Source of the DNA: CAVXXD01 sp963765625
GTDB taxonomy: Bacteria; Actinomycetota; Geothermincolia; Geothermincolales; Geothermincolaceae
DNA: 64,000 nt
NCBI GenBank assembly: GCA_963765625.1
Contig: CAVXXD010000006.1
Coordinates: 62,001 to 126,000, forward strand
Direction: 5' to 3'
Under the pieces are notes generated by a model. It worked only from the letters and a program-made list of their open reading frames with translations, was not told the DNA's origin and did not search any database. A program made the translations under genes and the position numbers. Shown one piece after another: positions 1 to 8,075 of the stretch; position 1 is the first letter of the stretch; the number at the start of each line of letters is the position of its first letter.

Positions 1-894
1 TCCTCCCTGCTGCCCGAGGTCCGCGAGTCGAGCGGCGTCTTCGGTGTCACCGACCCGGCCGCCTTCGCGGGCATCGAAGCCCCGGTGGCGGGCATCGCCG
101 GCGATCAGCAGGCCGCCCTCTTCGGCCAGGCCTGCTTCCAGCCCGGCATGACCAAGAACACCTACGGCACCGGCAGCTTCGTGCTGATGAACATCGGCGA
201 GGAAGTCAAACTGTCGCACCGCGGGCTGCTTACCACGGTGGCCTGGGGGCTTGACGGCAAGGTCAACTATGCCCTGGAGGGCGCCATCTTCATCACCGGC
301 GCGGCCATCCAGTGGCTGCGCGACGGCCTGGGCCTGATCAAGGAAGCTTCGGAGATGAACGGCCTGGCCGCCTCGGTGCCGGACACCGGCGGCGTCTACT
401 TCGTCCCCGCCTTCGTGGGGCTGGGCGCCCCCTACTGGGACCCGGCGGCGCGCGCCCTGGCCATCGGCATGACCCGCGGCACCAGCCTCCGCCACCTGGC
501 GCGGGCGGTGGTGGAATCCATGGCCTACCAGACGGCGGACGTGGTGGAGCTGATGCAGGAAGAATCCGGCGTCACCTTGAAGGAATTGCGGGTGGACGGC
601 GGAGCCTCGGTGATGCCCTTCCTCCAGCAGTTCCAGGCGGACCTGCTGGGGGTTAAGGTGCGCCGGCCGGTGGTGCCGGAGACCACCGCGCTCGGCGCGG
701 CCCTGCTGGCGGGGCTGGCCACCGGGGTGTGGAAAGGGACGAGCGAGATCGAGGAGCGCTGGGAACTGGACCGCGAGGCGGTTCCCATCACCGATACCCG
801 GAAGATGAAAAGCCTTTATCATGGATGGAAGAAGGCGGTGGAGCGGAGCCTGGGATGGGCCGCGGAGCTAGAGAGGGGCGATGAGAATGGCTGA
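1..894 (+). CDS. glpK: glycerol kinase, C-terminal part (cut by window start)
   Basis: Phosphorylates glycerol to sn-glycerol-3-phosphate with ATP in the cytoplasm. The open frame runs in from base 1 without a start, so about 297 C-terminal residues are visible of a family that is normally near 500. Recognisable FGGY-kinase C-domain features are GDQQAALFGQ, the NTYGTGSF stretch, GAPYWDPAARA and the ATP-site segment VDGGASVMPFLQQFQADLLG. The last 14 bases overlap the start of the esterase gene, which suggests translational coupling. No truncation or frame break is seen in the visible part. Identity is well supported by motif order; the alternative, another FGGY sugar kinase, is less likely because the C-terminal half matches glycerol kinases closely. 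Confidence 0.93.
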   Translation, partial: SSLLPEVRESSGVFGVTDPAAFAGIEAPVAGIAGDQQAALFGQACFQPGMTKNTYGTGSFVLMNIGEEVKLSHRGLLTTVAWGLDGKVNYALEGAIFITGAAIQWLRDGLGLIKEASEMNGLAASVPDTGGVYFVPAFVGLGAPYWDPAARALAIGMTRGTSLRHLARAVVESMAYQTADVVELMQEESGVTLKELRVDGGASVMPFLQQFQADLLGVKVRRPVVPETTALGAALLAGLATGVWKGTSEIEERWELDREAVPITDTRKMKSLYHGWKKAVERSLGWAAELERGDENG

Positions 895-1660
895 GACGGC
901 TGAGCCGAAAGTGTGGGACGACGCGCGACCCTTCTTCTTCGAAGGGAACGATACCGGAGTGCTGGTGATCCACGGCTTCACCGGCAGCACCCAGAGCATG
1001 CTCCCCTACGGAGAGAGCCTGGCGGCCCGGGGCTACACCGTGACGGGGCCACGTCTGCCCGGACACGGCACCACGGAGGAGGACATGTCCTCGCGCCAAT
1101 ACACCGAGTGGACGGGTGAGGCGGACAGGGCCTTCAAGGAACTGAGTGCGCGATGCGGGCGGGTGTTCGTCACCGGGCTGTCCATGGGAGGCACCCTGAC
1201 CCTGTGGCTGGCGGCCAGATATCCCGATAAGATAGAGGGCATCATCCCGGTCAACGCCCTGGCCCTCACCAAGCCCATGCTCAAGCTGGCGCCCATGCTC
1301 AGGCACCTGGTCAAGACGGTGAACGGAGTGGGCAGCGACATCAAAAAGCCGGAGTGCAAGGAATCTTGCTACGAAAAGGTGCCGGTGCCGGCCGTCTGCG
1401 AGTTGACGAAGCTGCTGACGGAGATGCGGGAGAGCCTGCCGCGGGTAACCGCGCCCGCGCTGGTCATCGCCTCCCGCGTCGACCACGTGGTGGCGGAGCC
1501 GGCCAACGCCAAGTACATCATGGCCAACCTGGGCTCCGCGGAGAAGGAGCTGCTGTGGCTGGAGAACTCCTACCACGTGGCCACCCTGGACAACGACGCC
1601 CCGCTGATCTTCGAGCGGGCGGCCGACTTCATCGAGAAACTCTCCGTGCCGGTGGGATAG
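881..1660 (+). CDS. alpha/beta-hydrolase, carboxylesterase / monoacylglycerol-lipase type
   Basis: A 259-residue serine hydrolase likely to cleave carboxyl or monoacylglycerol esters. Seen directly: the oxyanion-hole HGFTG at 31-35, the nucleophile elbow GLSMGG with Ser101, Asp201 in ASRVDHV and His232 in NSYHVATLD, giving a complete catalytic triad. No signal peptide, so cytoplasmic. It resembles the Est30/EstD carboxylesterase group by length and motif spacing. The ATG lies inside the end of glpK (14-nt overlap). The pairing with glycerol kinase would fit release of glycerol from acylglycerols followed by phosphorylation, but that link is inference from position. Confidence 0.85.
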   Translation: MRMAETAEPKVWDDARPFFFEGNDTGVLVIHGFTGSTQSMLPYGESLAARGYTVTGPRLPGHGTTEEDMSSRQYTEWTGEADRAFKELSARCGRVFVTGLSMGGTLTLWLAARYPDKIEGIIPVNALALTKPMLKLAPMLRHLVKTVNGVGSDIKKPECKESCYEKVPVPAVCELTKLLTEMRESLPRVTAPALVIASRVDHVVAEPANAKYIMANLGSAEKELLWLENSYHVATLDNDAPLIFERAADFIEKLSVPVG

Positions 1661-1682
1661 ACGGGGCAGCGGGACATTAAGC

Positions 1683-1934
1683 ATGCCGGACCGGGAATTC
1701 AACTGCTACCTGGTGGTGTTCGACAACACCCACCAGGCTCTGCGGGGCGAGGAAGTGCTGAAAAAGCACGCCGTGCCGCACGAGACGGTCAGCACTCCCC
1801 CGCACATCCAGGCCGGCTGCGGCATCTCCCTGCGCATCCATCCGGAATCGCTCGAGGCCGTGGAGATAGCGCTGGACACCGCGGGCGTGACATACTCCCG
1901 CACTGAGCCTTACCATTGCAGGTGGCTGGATTAG
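1683..1934 (+). CDS. DUF3343 small protein (putative Se/S carrier-like)
   Basis: An 83-residue protein that matches the DUF3343 family: a short alpha/beta fold with the signature AGCGISLRI near residues 44-52. Family members often sit beside the activator of 2-hydroxyacyl-CoA dehydratases, as here, and have been annotated as putative sulfur or selenium carriers, which is unproven. The conserved CG pair is present. It follows the esterase by 22 bases and its 3' end lies 29 bases before the GTG of the activator gene, so the three are probably one operon. No membrane segment or signal peptide. Confidence 0.72.
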   Translation: MPDREFNCYLVVFDNTHQALRGEEVLKKHAVPHETVSTPPHIQAGCGISLRIHPESLEAVEIALDTAGVTYSRTEPYHCRWLD

Positions 1935-1963
1935 AACAACGGCGGTACTACGGAGGTGGAGCA

Positions 1964-2704
1964 GTGAGCATAGCCGGTCTGGACATCGGGTCGCGTACCA
2001 TAGCCCTGGTCGAGCTGGACGGGAGGGACGTGGTGTTCCACGAGATACGCGACACCACCTTCGATCCCCTGCAGCAATGCCTAGACCTGCTGGACGGGCG
2101 TAAGCCGGAACGCCTCATCGCCACCGGTTACGGCCGCCACCTGGCCCGGGCCAACTTCGCCCACGAGGTGGTCACGGAGATCAAGGCCTTCGCCCTCGGC
2201 TGCAACTACTTCTTCCCGGAGTGCCGAACCATCCTGGACATCGGCGGCCAGGACACCAAGGCCATCTCCATCTCCTCCGACGGCGCGGTGGCCGACTTCC
2301 AGATGAACGACCGCTGCGCCGCGGGTACCGGCAAGTTCCTGGAAGTGATGGCCATGGCCCTGGGGCTGCGGCTGCAGGAGTTCGGGGAGCTGGCTATGTT
2401 GGCCAGTTCTTCCCACAAGATATCCAGCATGTGCACGGTGTTCGCGGAGTCCGAGGTGACCGGGCTGATCGCCCGCAACCTGCCGCGGGAAGAGATCGCG
2501 CGGGGGTTGCACGAGGCGGTCTGCGACCGCTCCCTGGCGTTATTGAAACGGGTGGGCATAGACCGGGAGCTGGTCTTCGCGGGAGGAGTGGCCAAGAACC
2601 CCTGCCTGCGCGCCTTGCTGGAGGAACGCCTCGGCTACAAACTGCTCATCCCCGAGGAGCCGCAGATGGTGGGGGCGCTGGGCGCGGCCCTCTCCGCCGT
2701 CTGA
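1964..2704 (+). CDS. 2-hydroxyacyl-CoA dehydratase activator (BadF/BcrA ATPase family)
   Basis: ATP-dependent iron-sulfur activator that injects an electron into a 2-hydroxyacyl-CoA dehydratase or a related enzyme. The 246-residue protein shows the ASKHA phosphate motif LDIGSRT (6-12), LDIGGQDTKA (91-100), and the two cysteines that in HgdC-type activators bridge a [4Fe-4S] cluster between subunits, Cys118 in NDRCAAGTG and Cys157 in SSMCTVFAESEV. The GTG start is chosen because GGAGGTGG lies just before it; the frame is open further upstream without a ribosome site. No dehydratase subunits are visible in the window, so its partner is unknown; the neighbouring DUF3343 gene is a usual companion. 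Confidence 0.85.
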   Translation: MSIAGLDIGSRTIALVELDGRDVVFHEIRDTTFDPLQQCLDLLDGRKPERLIATGYGRHLARANFAHEVVTEIKAFALGCNYFFPECRTILDIGGQDTKAISISSDGAVADFQMNDRCAAGTGKFLEVMAMALGLRLQEFGELAMLASSSHKISSMCTVFAESEVTGLIARNLPREEIARGLHEAVCDRSLALLKRVGIDRELVFAGGVAKNPCLRALLEERLGYKLLIPEEPQMVGALGAALSAV

Positions 2705-3012
2705 TGGTTCGATGAGCTATACATGCATTGCCCTTTTAATTCACACTGATCTTTATCGGATTCAATATCAATACTTGGAAATGTGGGATCAATTAGTTAT
2801 AGCGATGGAGCTTTCAGCAACCACGAAGACTCAACCTGGCTGATGCCAACAACAAAGTAGATAGCCAACGGGATTTGGAAAAACATAAAAATCAGGAGCG
2901 CAAAATATCTTTATCTTTCTCAAGCATAATTCATATGCCCTTCTCCTTACCAAAACTATACCGTCAAGCAAGGCAGCATCGCTCTGCCCTCTCCACTTTA
3001 ATGGGAAATCCC
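2705..3012. other. gene-free stretch, AT-richer than its surroundings
   Basis: About 308 bases between the activator gene and the toxin gene hold no credible gene. Base composition is visibly richer in A and T than the flanks. A short reverse frame that begins at the toxin stop has no ribosome site and no recognisable protein character. No strong hairpin followed by a T run was seen. Confidence 0.6.
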
Positions 3013-3279
3013 TCAATAAGCGCCGCCGCGCGGCAGGATGGCGTAGACGAAAAGGGTTTTGGTGTCTGCTCGAGGCGTTATCAGGACCCTCCAGTCGCCC
3101 ACCCTGAAACGCCAGTCGCCCTTGAGCTCTCCCGTGAGGGGCCGTATGTTCTGATGAAGAAAGGGGTTCTCGAGGTGCTCCAGTTCCCGGAGCGATTCCA
3201 GCACCCTGGCCCGGGTCTTCTTGTCCAGCTTCCGGTACTGCTTCTCCGCGGTGGGCTTGACCTCAACCGCCCAGTTCAT
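3013..3279 (-). CDS. RelE/ParE-family toxin
   Basis: An 88-residue basic protein with the RelE/ParE fold pattern: MNWAVEVKPTAEKQYRKLDKK at the N-terminus (beta strand then a KQYRKL helix), ARVLESLREL, LTGELKGDWRFRVGDWRVL in the core strands and a C-terminal VYAILPR. RelE-type members cleave mRNA on the ribosome, ParE-type members inhibit gyrase; the GDWRFRVGDWRVL pattern with several Arg residues is closer to the RelE group. The gene overlaps the 3' end of the antitoxin gene by 17 bases, typical of a co-translated type II pair. Confidence 0.85.
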   Translation of the reverse strand: MNWAVEVKPTAEKQYRKLDKKTRARVLESLRELEHLENPFLHQNIRPLTGELKGDWRFRVGDWRVLITPRADTKTLFVYAILPRGGAY

Positions 3280-3502
3280 CCAGGCCCTTTCCCTTGACCT
3301 CCCCGGCTACTTCTTCTTTGCCCCGCCGGATCGTTTCCGCCCACTCCGGCCTGGACAGCAGGTCCAGCGTCTCCCGGTGCCTCTCGATGTACTCGTCCAC
3401 CAGCTCGGTGACGATATCCTTGATGTTCCGCCTCTCCAGGCTGGCGATCACTTTGAGTTCGTCCCTCTTCTCCTCCGGTATGCGCACGTTAACCGTGGTC
3501 AT
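3263..3502 (-). CDS. ribbon-helix-helix antitoxin of the RelE/ParE pair
   Basis: A 79-residue protein with an N-terminal ribbon (MTTVNVRIPEEKRDELKVIA) followed by two helices, the DNA-binding RHH pattern, and an acidic/basic C-terminal tail (EEVAGEVKGKGLDELGG) expected to wrap the toxin. The ATG at 3502 is chosen because GAGGAGAA lies upstream at good spacing and the RHH strand starts directly after it; a start 18 bases upstream would place the ribosome site inside the gene. It precedes the toxin and probably represses its own operon. Confidence 0.82.
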   Translation of the reverse strand: MTTVNVRIPEEKRDELKVIASLERRNIKDIVTELVDEYIERHRETLDLLSRPEWAETIRRGKEEVAGEVKGKGLDELGG

Positions 3503-3534
3503 CTCATGTTCTCCTCTCACGCCCTAATCTTTTC

Positions 3535-3562
3535 TGCATATTTGTATAATAATATATTAGCA
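3535..3562 (-). promoter_or_regulatory. AT-rich promoter region of the toxin-antitoxin operon
   Basis: The region between the antitoxin gene and the TetR gene contains a TATA-rich stretch (TTGTATAATAATATATTAG on the plus strand) that stands out from the GC-rich background and lies just upstream of the antitoxin ribosome site on the minus strand. It is the natural place for the promoter and for autoregulation by the RHH antitoxin; no exact operator is claimed. Confidence 0.4.
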
Positions 3563-3611
3563 TAAAAGTAGCTCATATCGTGAGCCTTCCATGGGGATCG
3601 TGCGGCTTCGG

Positions 3612-4229
3612 TCAGTCGGCGTTTTCCGGTGGGTCGTAGTTCAGGGCGTAGAAGAAGACCTTGCTGAGGTTGTCCGAAATATCGTGTATGTCTCCTTCGA
3701 TTATTCTGTCCTGGAAAGTGTAGTTGGTGGCCCCGATGGTAACCACTATAAGCTGGGCCACGATGTCGGCATCCAGGTTTTTACACCTGCCCTGCTTCTG
3801 CATCTCGCGGATGTTGTCCGCCACCAGCGTGGAGAAGTACTTGAGCGAACCGCTGAAGAGATTGCGCACGGCCTCGTTCTCCCACATGGCATGGCGGATG
3901 ACCGGGTGCAACTCGGAATAGCGGTTGAACATGTCCATGATGCTTGTGACGACGATGTTGATGCCCTGGAAATCGTCGTAGGATAGTCGGCCGATGAGCG
4001 TCGAGACGGATTCGCCCATCTTGTAGAGGTCGGCGAAGAACCCTTCCAGCAGGGCTACAAGCACGTCGTCCTTGCTCTTGAAGTAGTCGTAGAAGGTGCC
4101 GTGCCCTACGCCGGCGCGCTCGATGATGTCCACCACTTTGGTGCCGTGATACCCTTTTTCGGTCAAGGTGGCCCTGGCCGCGCCGAGCAGCTGATTGCGG
4201 GTCTGGGTTGATTTGTCCCCTTTGGCCAT
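3612..4229 (-). CDS. TetR-family transcriptional regulator
   Basis: A one-domain TetR regulator of about 205 residues. The N-terminal helix-turn-helix is clear: TRNQLLGAARATLTEKGYHGTKVVDIIERAGVGHGTFYDYFKSKDDVLVALLE. The C-terminal ligand domain is all helical and not assignable to a known ligand. The frame is open to a GTG at 4268; the ATG at 4229 is preferred because the conserved part begins there and GGAG lies upstream, though its spacing of about 14 bases is long, so the start is uncertain. Divergent from the EamA exporter across about 70 bases, so the exporter is a likely target. Confidence 0.85.
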   Translation of the reverse strand: MAKGDKSTQTRNQLLGAARATLTEKGYHGTKVVDIIERAGVGHGTFYDYFKSKDDVLVALLEGFFADLYKMGESVSTLIGRLSYDDFQGINIVVTSIMDMFNRYSELHPVIRHAMWENEAVRNLFSGSLKYFSTLVADNIREMQKQGRCKNLDADIVAQLIVVTIGATNYTFQDRIIEGDIHDISDNLSKVFFYALNYDPPENAD

Positions 4230-4294
4230 GCGACTTATCCGTTCTCCGTGAAGCGTTCTTTTCGACACGACGTCATCGTATCATATTCGAGTAA

Positions 4295-4303
4295 AATATG
4301 ACT
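4295..4303 (+). promoter_or_regulatory. probable leaderless promoter of the EamA gene
   Basis: The sequence TAAAATATGACTATG places a TANNNT -10 box six bases before the ATG at 4304 (and directly against the ATG at 4298). No ribosome site precedes either ATG. A -10 element six to seven bases before the start codon is the usual sign of leaderless mRNA in Actinobacteria. Confidence 0.45.
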
Positions 4304-5230
4304 ATGCGCTTCGAGCGGCCGGGCCGGGAACATCTTATGGTCTTTCTCGCCGCCATCCTCTGGGGATCGGTGGGCGTCTTCGTGCGCTGGACCGGACTGG
4401 CGGGCCAGGAGATGGTCATCGTCTTCTGGCGCATGGCCATCAGCGTCGTCTTCTACCTGCTGGTGATGCTGGCAACCCGCAGCTTCAAGTCCCTGCGGCC
4501 CGGCCCGCGCCCCTGGCTGCTGGCGGCCAGCGGCATCATCCTGACCGTCCACTGGATCTGCTTCTTCAAGGCCATCAACCACCTGGCCCTCTCCGACGCG
4601 GTGTTCATAGCCTACCTCTCGCCGGTACTGGTGGCCCTGGCCGCCCCTTTCATCTTAAAAGAACCGCTGGAGCGCAACACCGTCATCGCCCTGGCCCTGG
4701 CGGTCTGCGGGGTGGGCCTGCTCTCCCTGACCCAGAAGGAGGGTGCGGGGTCCTTCAACGCCGTGGGGGTCATGTTCGCCGCGTTTACGGCCGTCTCATA
4801 CGCCGCGCTGATCCTCGCTCTGAAAAAGCTGCGAGAGGGCACCCCTACCCTGACCATCACTTTCTACCAGGCCCTGACCGGTGTGGTGCTGGTGGCCCCC
4901 CTCATGCCCTTCCAGCACTACACCATCACCGCCAAGGGCTGGGGCTCACTGGTCGTCCTGGGCGTGGTGCACAGCGGCATCACCGGCCTGCTCTACGTCT
5001 ATGCCGCCAAGAAGGTGAAGGCTCAGCACCTGGGGATCATCTCCTACATCGAGCCGGTCAGCACCATCTTTTACGGCTGGCTCCTGCTGAGCGAAAAGCC
5101 CGGCTGGCAGGACCTGGCCGGCGGGGCCCTCATCATACTGGCGGGGATGGTAATCTTCCTGAAGGGGTCCGGGCCTGGCGGGGCGAAGGATGTCCTGAAA
5201 GAAGATGACCCGCAGGAAAGGGTGGTGTAA
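4298..5230 (+). CDS. EamA/DMT-superfamily transporter
   Basis: A 310-residue inner-membrane protein with ten predicted hydrophobic segments arranged as two EamA repeats, the drug/metabolite exporter fold. The first repeat starts with LAAILWGSVGVFVRW and the second with GVMFAAFTAVSYAALILALKKL; the family end motif YGWLLLSEKPGWQDLAGGALIILAGM is present. Substrate unknown. Possible starts are ATG 4298 and ATG 4304; the promoter spacing favours 4304. It is divergent from the TetR gene, which may control it, and its TAATG stop/start overlaps the next small membrane protein. Confidence 0.85.
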   Translation: MTMRFERPGREHLMVFLAAILWGSVGVFVRWTGLAGQEMVIVFWRMAISVVFYLLVMLATRSFKSLRPGPRPWLLAASGIILTVHWICFFKAINHLALSDAVFIAYLSPVLVALAAPFILKEPLERNTVIALALAVCGVGLLSLTQKEGAGSFNAVGVMFAAFTAVSYAALILALKKLREGTPTLTITFYQALTGVVLVAPLMPFQHYTITAKGWGSLVVLGVVHSGITGLLYVYAAKKVKAQHLGIISYIEPVSTIFYGWLLLSEKPGWQDLAGGALIILAGMVIFLKGSGPGGAKDVLKEDDPQERVV

Positions 5231-5433
5231 TGTCCCGCGAAAAGCCGCGCCGCGGGCCGGTCGTCCGGCCCCGGCTGGATCCACGCCTGAAGAAGATCCT
5301 TCCGGCAGCTTACCTGGGCTTGCTGTCCGTCCTGCTCCTGGCTTCCTGGCGGGCCAGCCGGGCCAACCGCGGCCTGGCCGCGGGAGATATGGAAGCGTGG
5401 CGGGAGTTGGGGGACGAGGAGCTGCTGCGTTGA
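5230..5433 (+). CDS. small membrane protein, 67 residues
   Basis: I do not recognise this protein. It has a basic N-terminus (MSREKPRRGPVVRPRLDPRLKK), one hydrophobic segment at about residues 25-41 (LPAAYLGLLSVLLLASW) and a short acidic C-terminal tail, so it would sit in the membrane with its N-terminus inside. It is translationally coupled on both sides: the ATG shares one base with the EamA stop, and its TGA overlaps the TTG start of the next gene. The coupling, rather than any homology, is the reason to accept it. Confidence 0.55.
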   Translation: MSREKPRRGPVVRPRLDPRLKKILPAAYLGLLSVLLLASWRASRANRGLAAGDMEAWRELGDEELLR

Positions 5434-6536
5434 GGGTCGCGGTGTTCGGGGCGGCCGGCCAGTTGGGCCGGCGGGTGCTGGCGCGGCTCGCGGCGGGCGG
5501 CAGGTGCTCCTTCATCCTCGCCGCCGACCGCGACGCCCGCGGCCTGGCCGGCCTGCAGGCGCGGTTCGGCTCCGGCAACGTCGCCATACGTTATCTCGAG
5601 GCCGCGGACGAGCGGAGCGTGAGGGAGCGCATGAACGGAGTAGACGCGGTGATATCCTGCCTCGGCAGCAACGGCGGCGGCGAGGGCCCGGCCGTCGCCG
5701 AAGCCCTGCGGGAGGGCAGGGTCTTCCTCAGCTCCTCCGACCATCCCGCTCAGGCCGGGCCCCTGCTGGCAGAAGCCGGCCAGAGCGACAACGGCCCCGG
5801 CCTGGCGGTGGTGGGGCTGGGCTGGAGCCCGGGGCTATCCAACCTGCTGGCTCTGCGGGCGGCGGAAGGATTCGACCGGCTGGACTCTCTGGACATCTTC
5901 TGGAGCATCGCGGCGGCGGAGTTGCGGAGCCCGGGAGGGCAGGAACGGATGCTCCGCGGCTTCCGGGGCAAGTGCCATTCCTTTGAAGGGGGAAGGCTGA
6001 AGGAAGTGCGCGGCGGGAGCTGGGAGGAATGGGCTTGCTTCCCTCCGGGGATAGGCTGGACCGGCACCGCGTATTCCTGCCAGACGGAGCCGCTAACCCT
6101 GCCGGGGCGCTTTCCGGAGATCCTGCAGGTAAGGGCAAAAGGGGGATTGAACATCCCATCTCCCCCCTACCTGGTCCACACCATCGCCTGGGCTTCGCAC
6201 CTCCTCCCCGAGCACCTGCAGGAACTCCTCAATCATGGCATGGGCCTGGCCCTCAACGCCATGCACCGGACGGCCGGCGAGAACCGCATCTCCGGCCTGC
6301 GCGTGGAAGCCCGCGGCATGAAGGGCGGGCGGGTGGCAAGCACCATACTCGGCGCGTCCGGCGGTTATCTCGACACTACCGCCGGCCTGCTGGCGTCGGC
6401 TCTGCCCATGCTGCTCGAGGGCGTGCCGCGGCAGGGCGTCCTCCCGCCGGAGAGCGCCTTCACCCTCGCGGACCTGCTTCCCGCCCTGCGCCGTGAAGGC
6501 GTACGTTTCTGGTCCCCATCCCCAGGTACACCGTAG
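5430..6536 (+). CDS. saccharopine dehydrogenase-like oxidoreductase
   Basis: A protein of 368 residues with an N-terminal Rossmann fold, VAVFGAAGQLGRRVLARL, followed by the GVDAVISCLGSNGGGEGPAVAEAL segment typical of the saccharopine dehydrogenase / homospermidine synthase NADP family. The C-terminal part resembles the family's substrate domain (GLGWSPGLSNLLA; ASGGYLDTTAGLLASALPMLL). Substrate unknown. The TTG start is chosen because it overlaps the preceding stop (TTGA) and opens directly on the dinucleotide fold; the upstream extension of this frame overlaps the small membrane gene and is not protein-like. Confidence 0.78.
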   Translation: MRVAVFGAAGQLGRRVLARLAAGGRCSFILAADRDARGLAGLQARFGSGNVAIRYLEAADERSVRERMNGVDAVISCLGSNGGGEGPAVAEALREGRVFLSSSDHPAQAGPLLAEAGQSDNGPGLAVVGLGWSPGLSNLLALRAAEGFDRLDSLDIFWSIAAAELRSPGGQERMLRGFRGKCHSFEGGRLKEVRGGSWEEWACFPPGIGWTGTAYSCQTEPLTLPGRFPEILQVRAKGGLNIPSPPYLVHTIAWASHLLPEHLQELLNHGMGLALNAMHRTAGENRISGLRVEARGMKGGRVASTILGASGGYLDTTAGLLASALPMLLEGVPRQGVLPPESAFTLADLLPALRREGVRFWSPSPGTP

Positions 6537-6593
6537 CGATCTTGATCGACCTGAGACTTTCTTTTTTACTGCGACCCTTCTCTCTCTTTTTGC

Positions 6594-6599
6594 TATAAT
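6594..6599 (+). promoter_or_regulatory. -10 box TATAAT upstream of UDP-glucuronate decarboxylase
   Basis: A perfect TATAAT lies 34 bases before the ATG at 6634, leaving room for a leader with the ribosome site GAAAGGA at about 6615-6621. No good -35 hexamer is visible at the expected distance. Confidence 0.45.
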
Positions 6600-6633
6600 G
6601 GCTTATGACACATTGAAAGGATCGCATTTCGAA

Positions 6634-7565
6634 ATGAAGATACTGGTCACCGGAGGAGCCGGCTTTATCGGTTCCCATCTCTGCGAAAGCCTCCTGGGAG
6701 ACGGTCACGACGTCTTCTGCATGGACAACCTGCTCACCGGTGACAAGCGGAACATCGCAAGCTTCGAGGGCAACCCCCGCTTCGAGTTCATCCTGTCCGA
6801 CGTGGCCATACCCTTCAATCTGGAAGTCGACGCTATCGCCCACATGGCCAGCCCGGCCAGCCCGGTTGACTATTCGCTCATGCCGGTGGAGACCATGCTG
6901 GCCAACTCCGTGGGCACCTACAACGCCCTCGAGCTGACCAGGAAGACGGGCTGCCGCTTCCTGCTCGCATCCACCTCGGAGATTTACGGCGACCCCCTGG
7001 TGAGCCCCCAGCCCGAGACCTACCTGGGCAACGTCAACTCGGTGGGCCCGCGTGCCTGCTACGACGAGTCCAAGCGCTTCGCGGAAGCGCTCACTTCCAC
7101 TTACAACCGCATGTACACGACGGACGGGGTGATCATGCGCATCTTCAACACCTTCGGGCCTCGCATGCGCCGCGAAGACGGCCGGGTAGTCCCGAACTTC
7201 CTCTGCCAGGCGATGGAGGGCAAGCCCCTGACCATCTACGGGGACGGTTCCCAGACCCGCAGCTTCTGCTACGTCGACGACCTGGTGGCGGGACTCAAGA
7301 AGGCCCTCCTCACCCCCGGCCTCGGCGGCGAGATAATCAACATCGGCAACGACGCCGAGATGACCATCCTGGAGTTCGCCAAGGTGGTCAAGGAAGTCAT
7401 GGGCGTCGACTCCGACTTCATCTACCAGCCCCTGCCCCAGGACGATCCACTGCAGCGCCGCCCCGACCTGTCCAAGGCCAGGCGCCTGCTGGGCTGGGAG
7501 CCGCGCGTCCCCCTGGAGGAAGGCCTGCGCCGCCTGGCCGAATGGTTCAAGGAGACTCCGACTAG
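6634..7565 (+). CDS. UDP-glucuronate decarboxylase (UDP-xylose synthase family)
   Basis: Converts UDP-glucuronate to UDP-xylose with bound NAD, feeding polysaccharide synthesis. Short-chain dehydrogenase features: TGGAGFIGS at 6-14, STSEIYGDP at 113-121, Tyr143/Lys147 in ACYDESK, and the UXS-type FNTFGPRMRREDGRVVPNF and GDGSQTRSF. Length of about 310 residues matches bacterial UXS. The frame does not close: it reads on in phase into the thioesterase. Adding one base near 7562 would create the stop TAG at 7563-7565 and leave an AGGGGGG ribosome site for the next ATG, so the given end is an inference and a sequence error is likely there. Confidence 0.85.
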
Positions 7566-7578
7566 GGGGGCCGCCACC

Positions 7579-8030
7579 ATGGTCACGCGACCCTCCGACC
7601 TCACCCCGGAAGAAGAGAGCCCGCTTCGACGAGATCGTGCGCCAGCGTACCGAGAGAAGCCCCTACTACCGCCTGCTGGGCATGGAGCTGACCGAGCTGG
7701 GACGCGGGTCCAGCCGCTTCCGCCTGGCATGCTGCGAGCAGCTGCACAACGTCGGTGGAGTGGTGCACGGCGGGGCTCTGGCATCGGTGGCCGACGCGGC
7801 CATGGGAGTTTCCCTGGCCACCCTGGCCGACCCCGACAAGGAGAGGCCGGTTACGGTGGAGTTGAAGATAAACTTCATGGCTCCGGTGGTGGAGGGGAGC
7901 TGGAGGTGGAACGGCCGCATCATCTCAGAAGGGGCGCTCGGTGGCGGTGGGAGAGGCGGAAGTGTATGACACGCGGGGGACGCTGGTGGCTAAGGCCATG
8001 GGCACCTTCGTCATCCGTGAAAACAGATGA
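7579..8030 (+). CDS. PaaI-type hotdog thioesterase, frame broken twice
   Basis: A hotdog-fold acyl-CoA thioesterase of about 150 residues. The core HNVGGVVHGGALASVADAAMG is the family signature, with the Asp of VADAAMG as likely catalytic residue. The gene is split over frames: an extra base near 7618 separates MVTRPSDLTPEEE from ARFDEIVRQRTE, and an extra G near 7931 separates RIISEG from RSVAVGEAEVYDT...FVIRENR. Correcting both gives one continuous protein ending at TGA 8030, so these look like sequence errors in short runs. ATG 7579 is preceded by AGGGGGG at about 8 bases. Confidence 0.75.
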
Positions 8031-8075
8031 TCGTCAAAAGAAGATCCGTTCTTTTCAGTGAAAGGGGGCGCAGGC

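Noticed and set aside
2831..3016. 61-residue minus-strand frame right after the RelE-type toxin
   Set aside because: Starts with TTG on the toxin stop, has no ribosome site or protein character, and lies in AT-rich spacer.
5205..5430. Upstream extension of the saccharopine-dehydrogenase-like gene
   Set aside because: It overlaps the small membrane gene and reads as low-complexity Arg/Pro/Gly; the Rossmann fold begins at the TTG.
7570..7582. GCCGCCACCATGG, a perfect vertebrate Kozak context at the thioesterase start
   Set aside because: Neighbouring genes are bacterial in style and the window is GC-rich; the match is most likely chance and not a sign of vector sequence.
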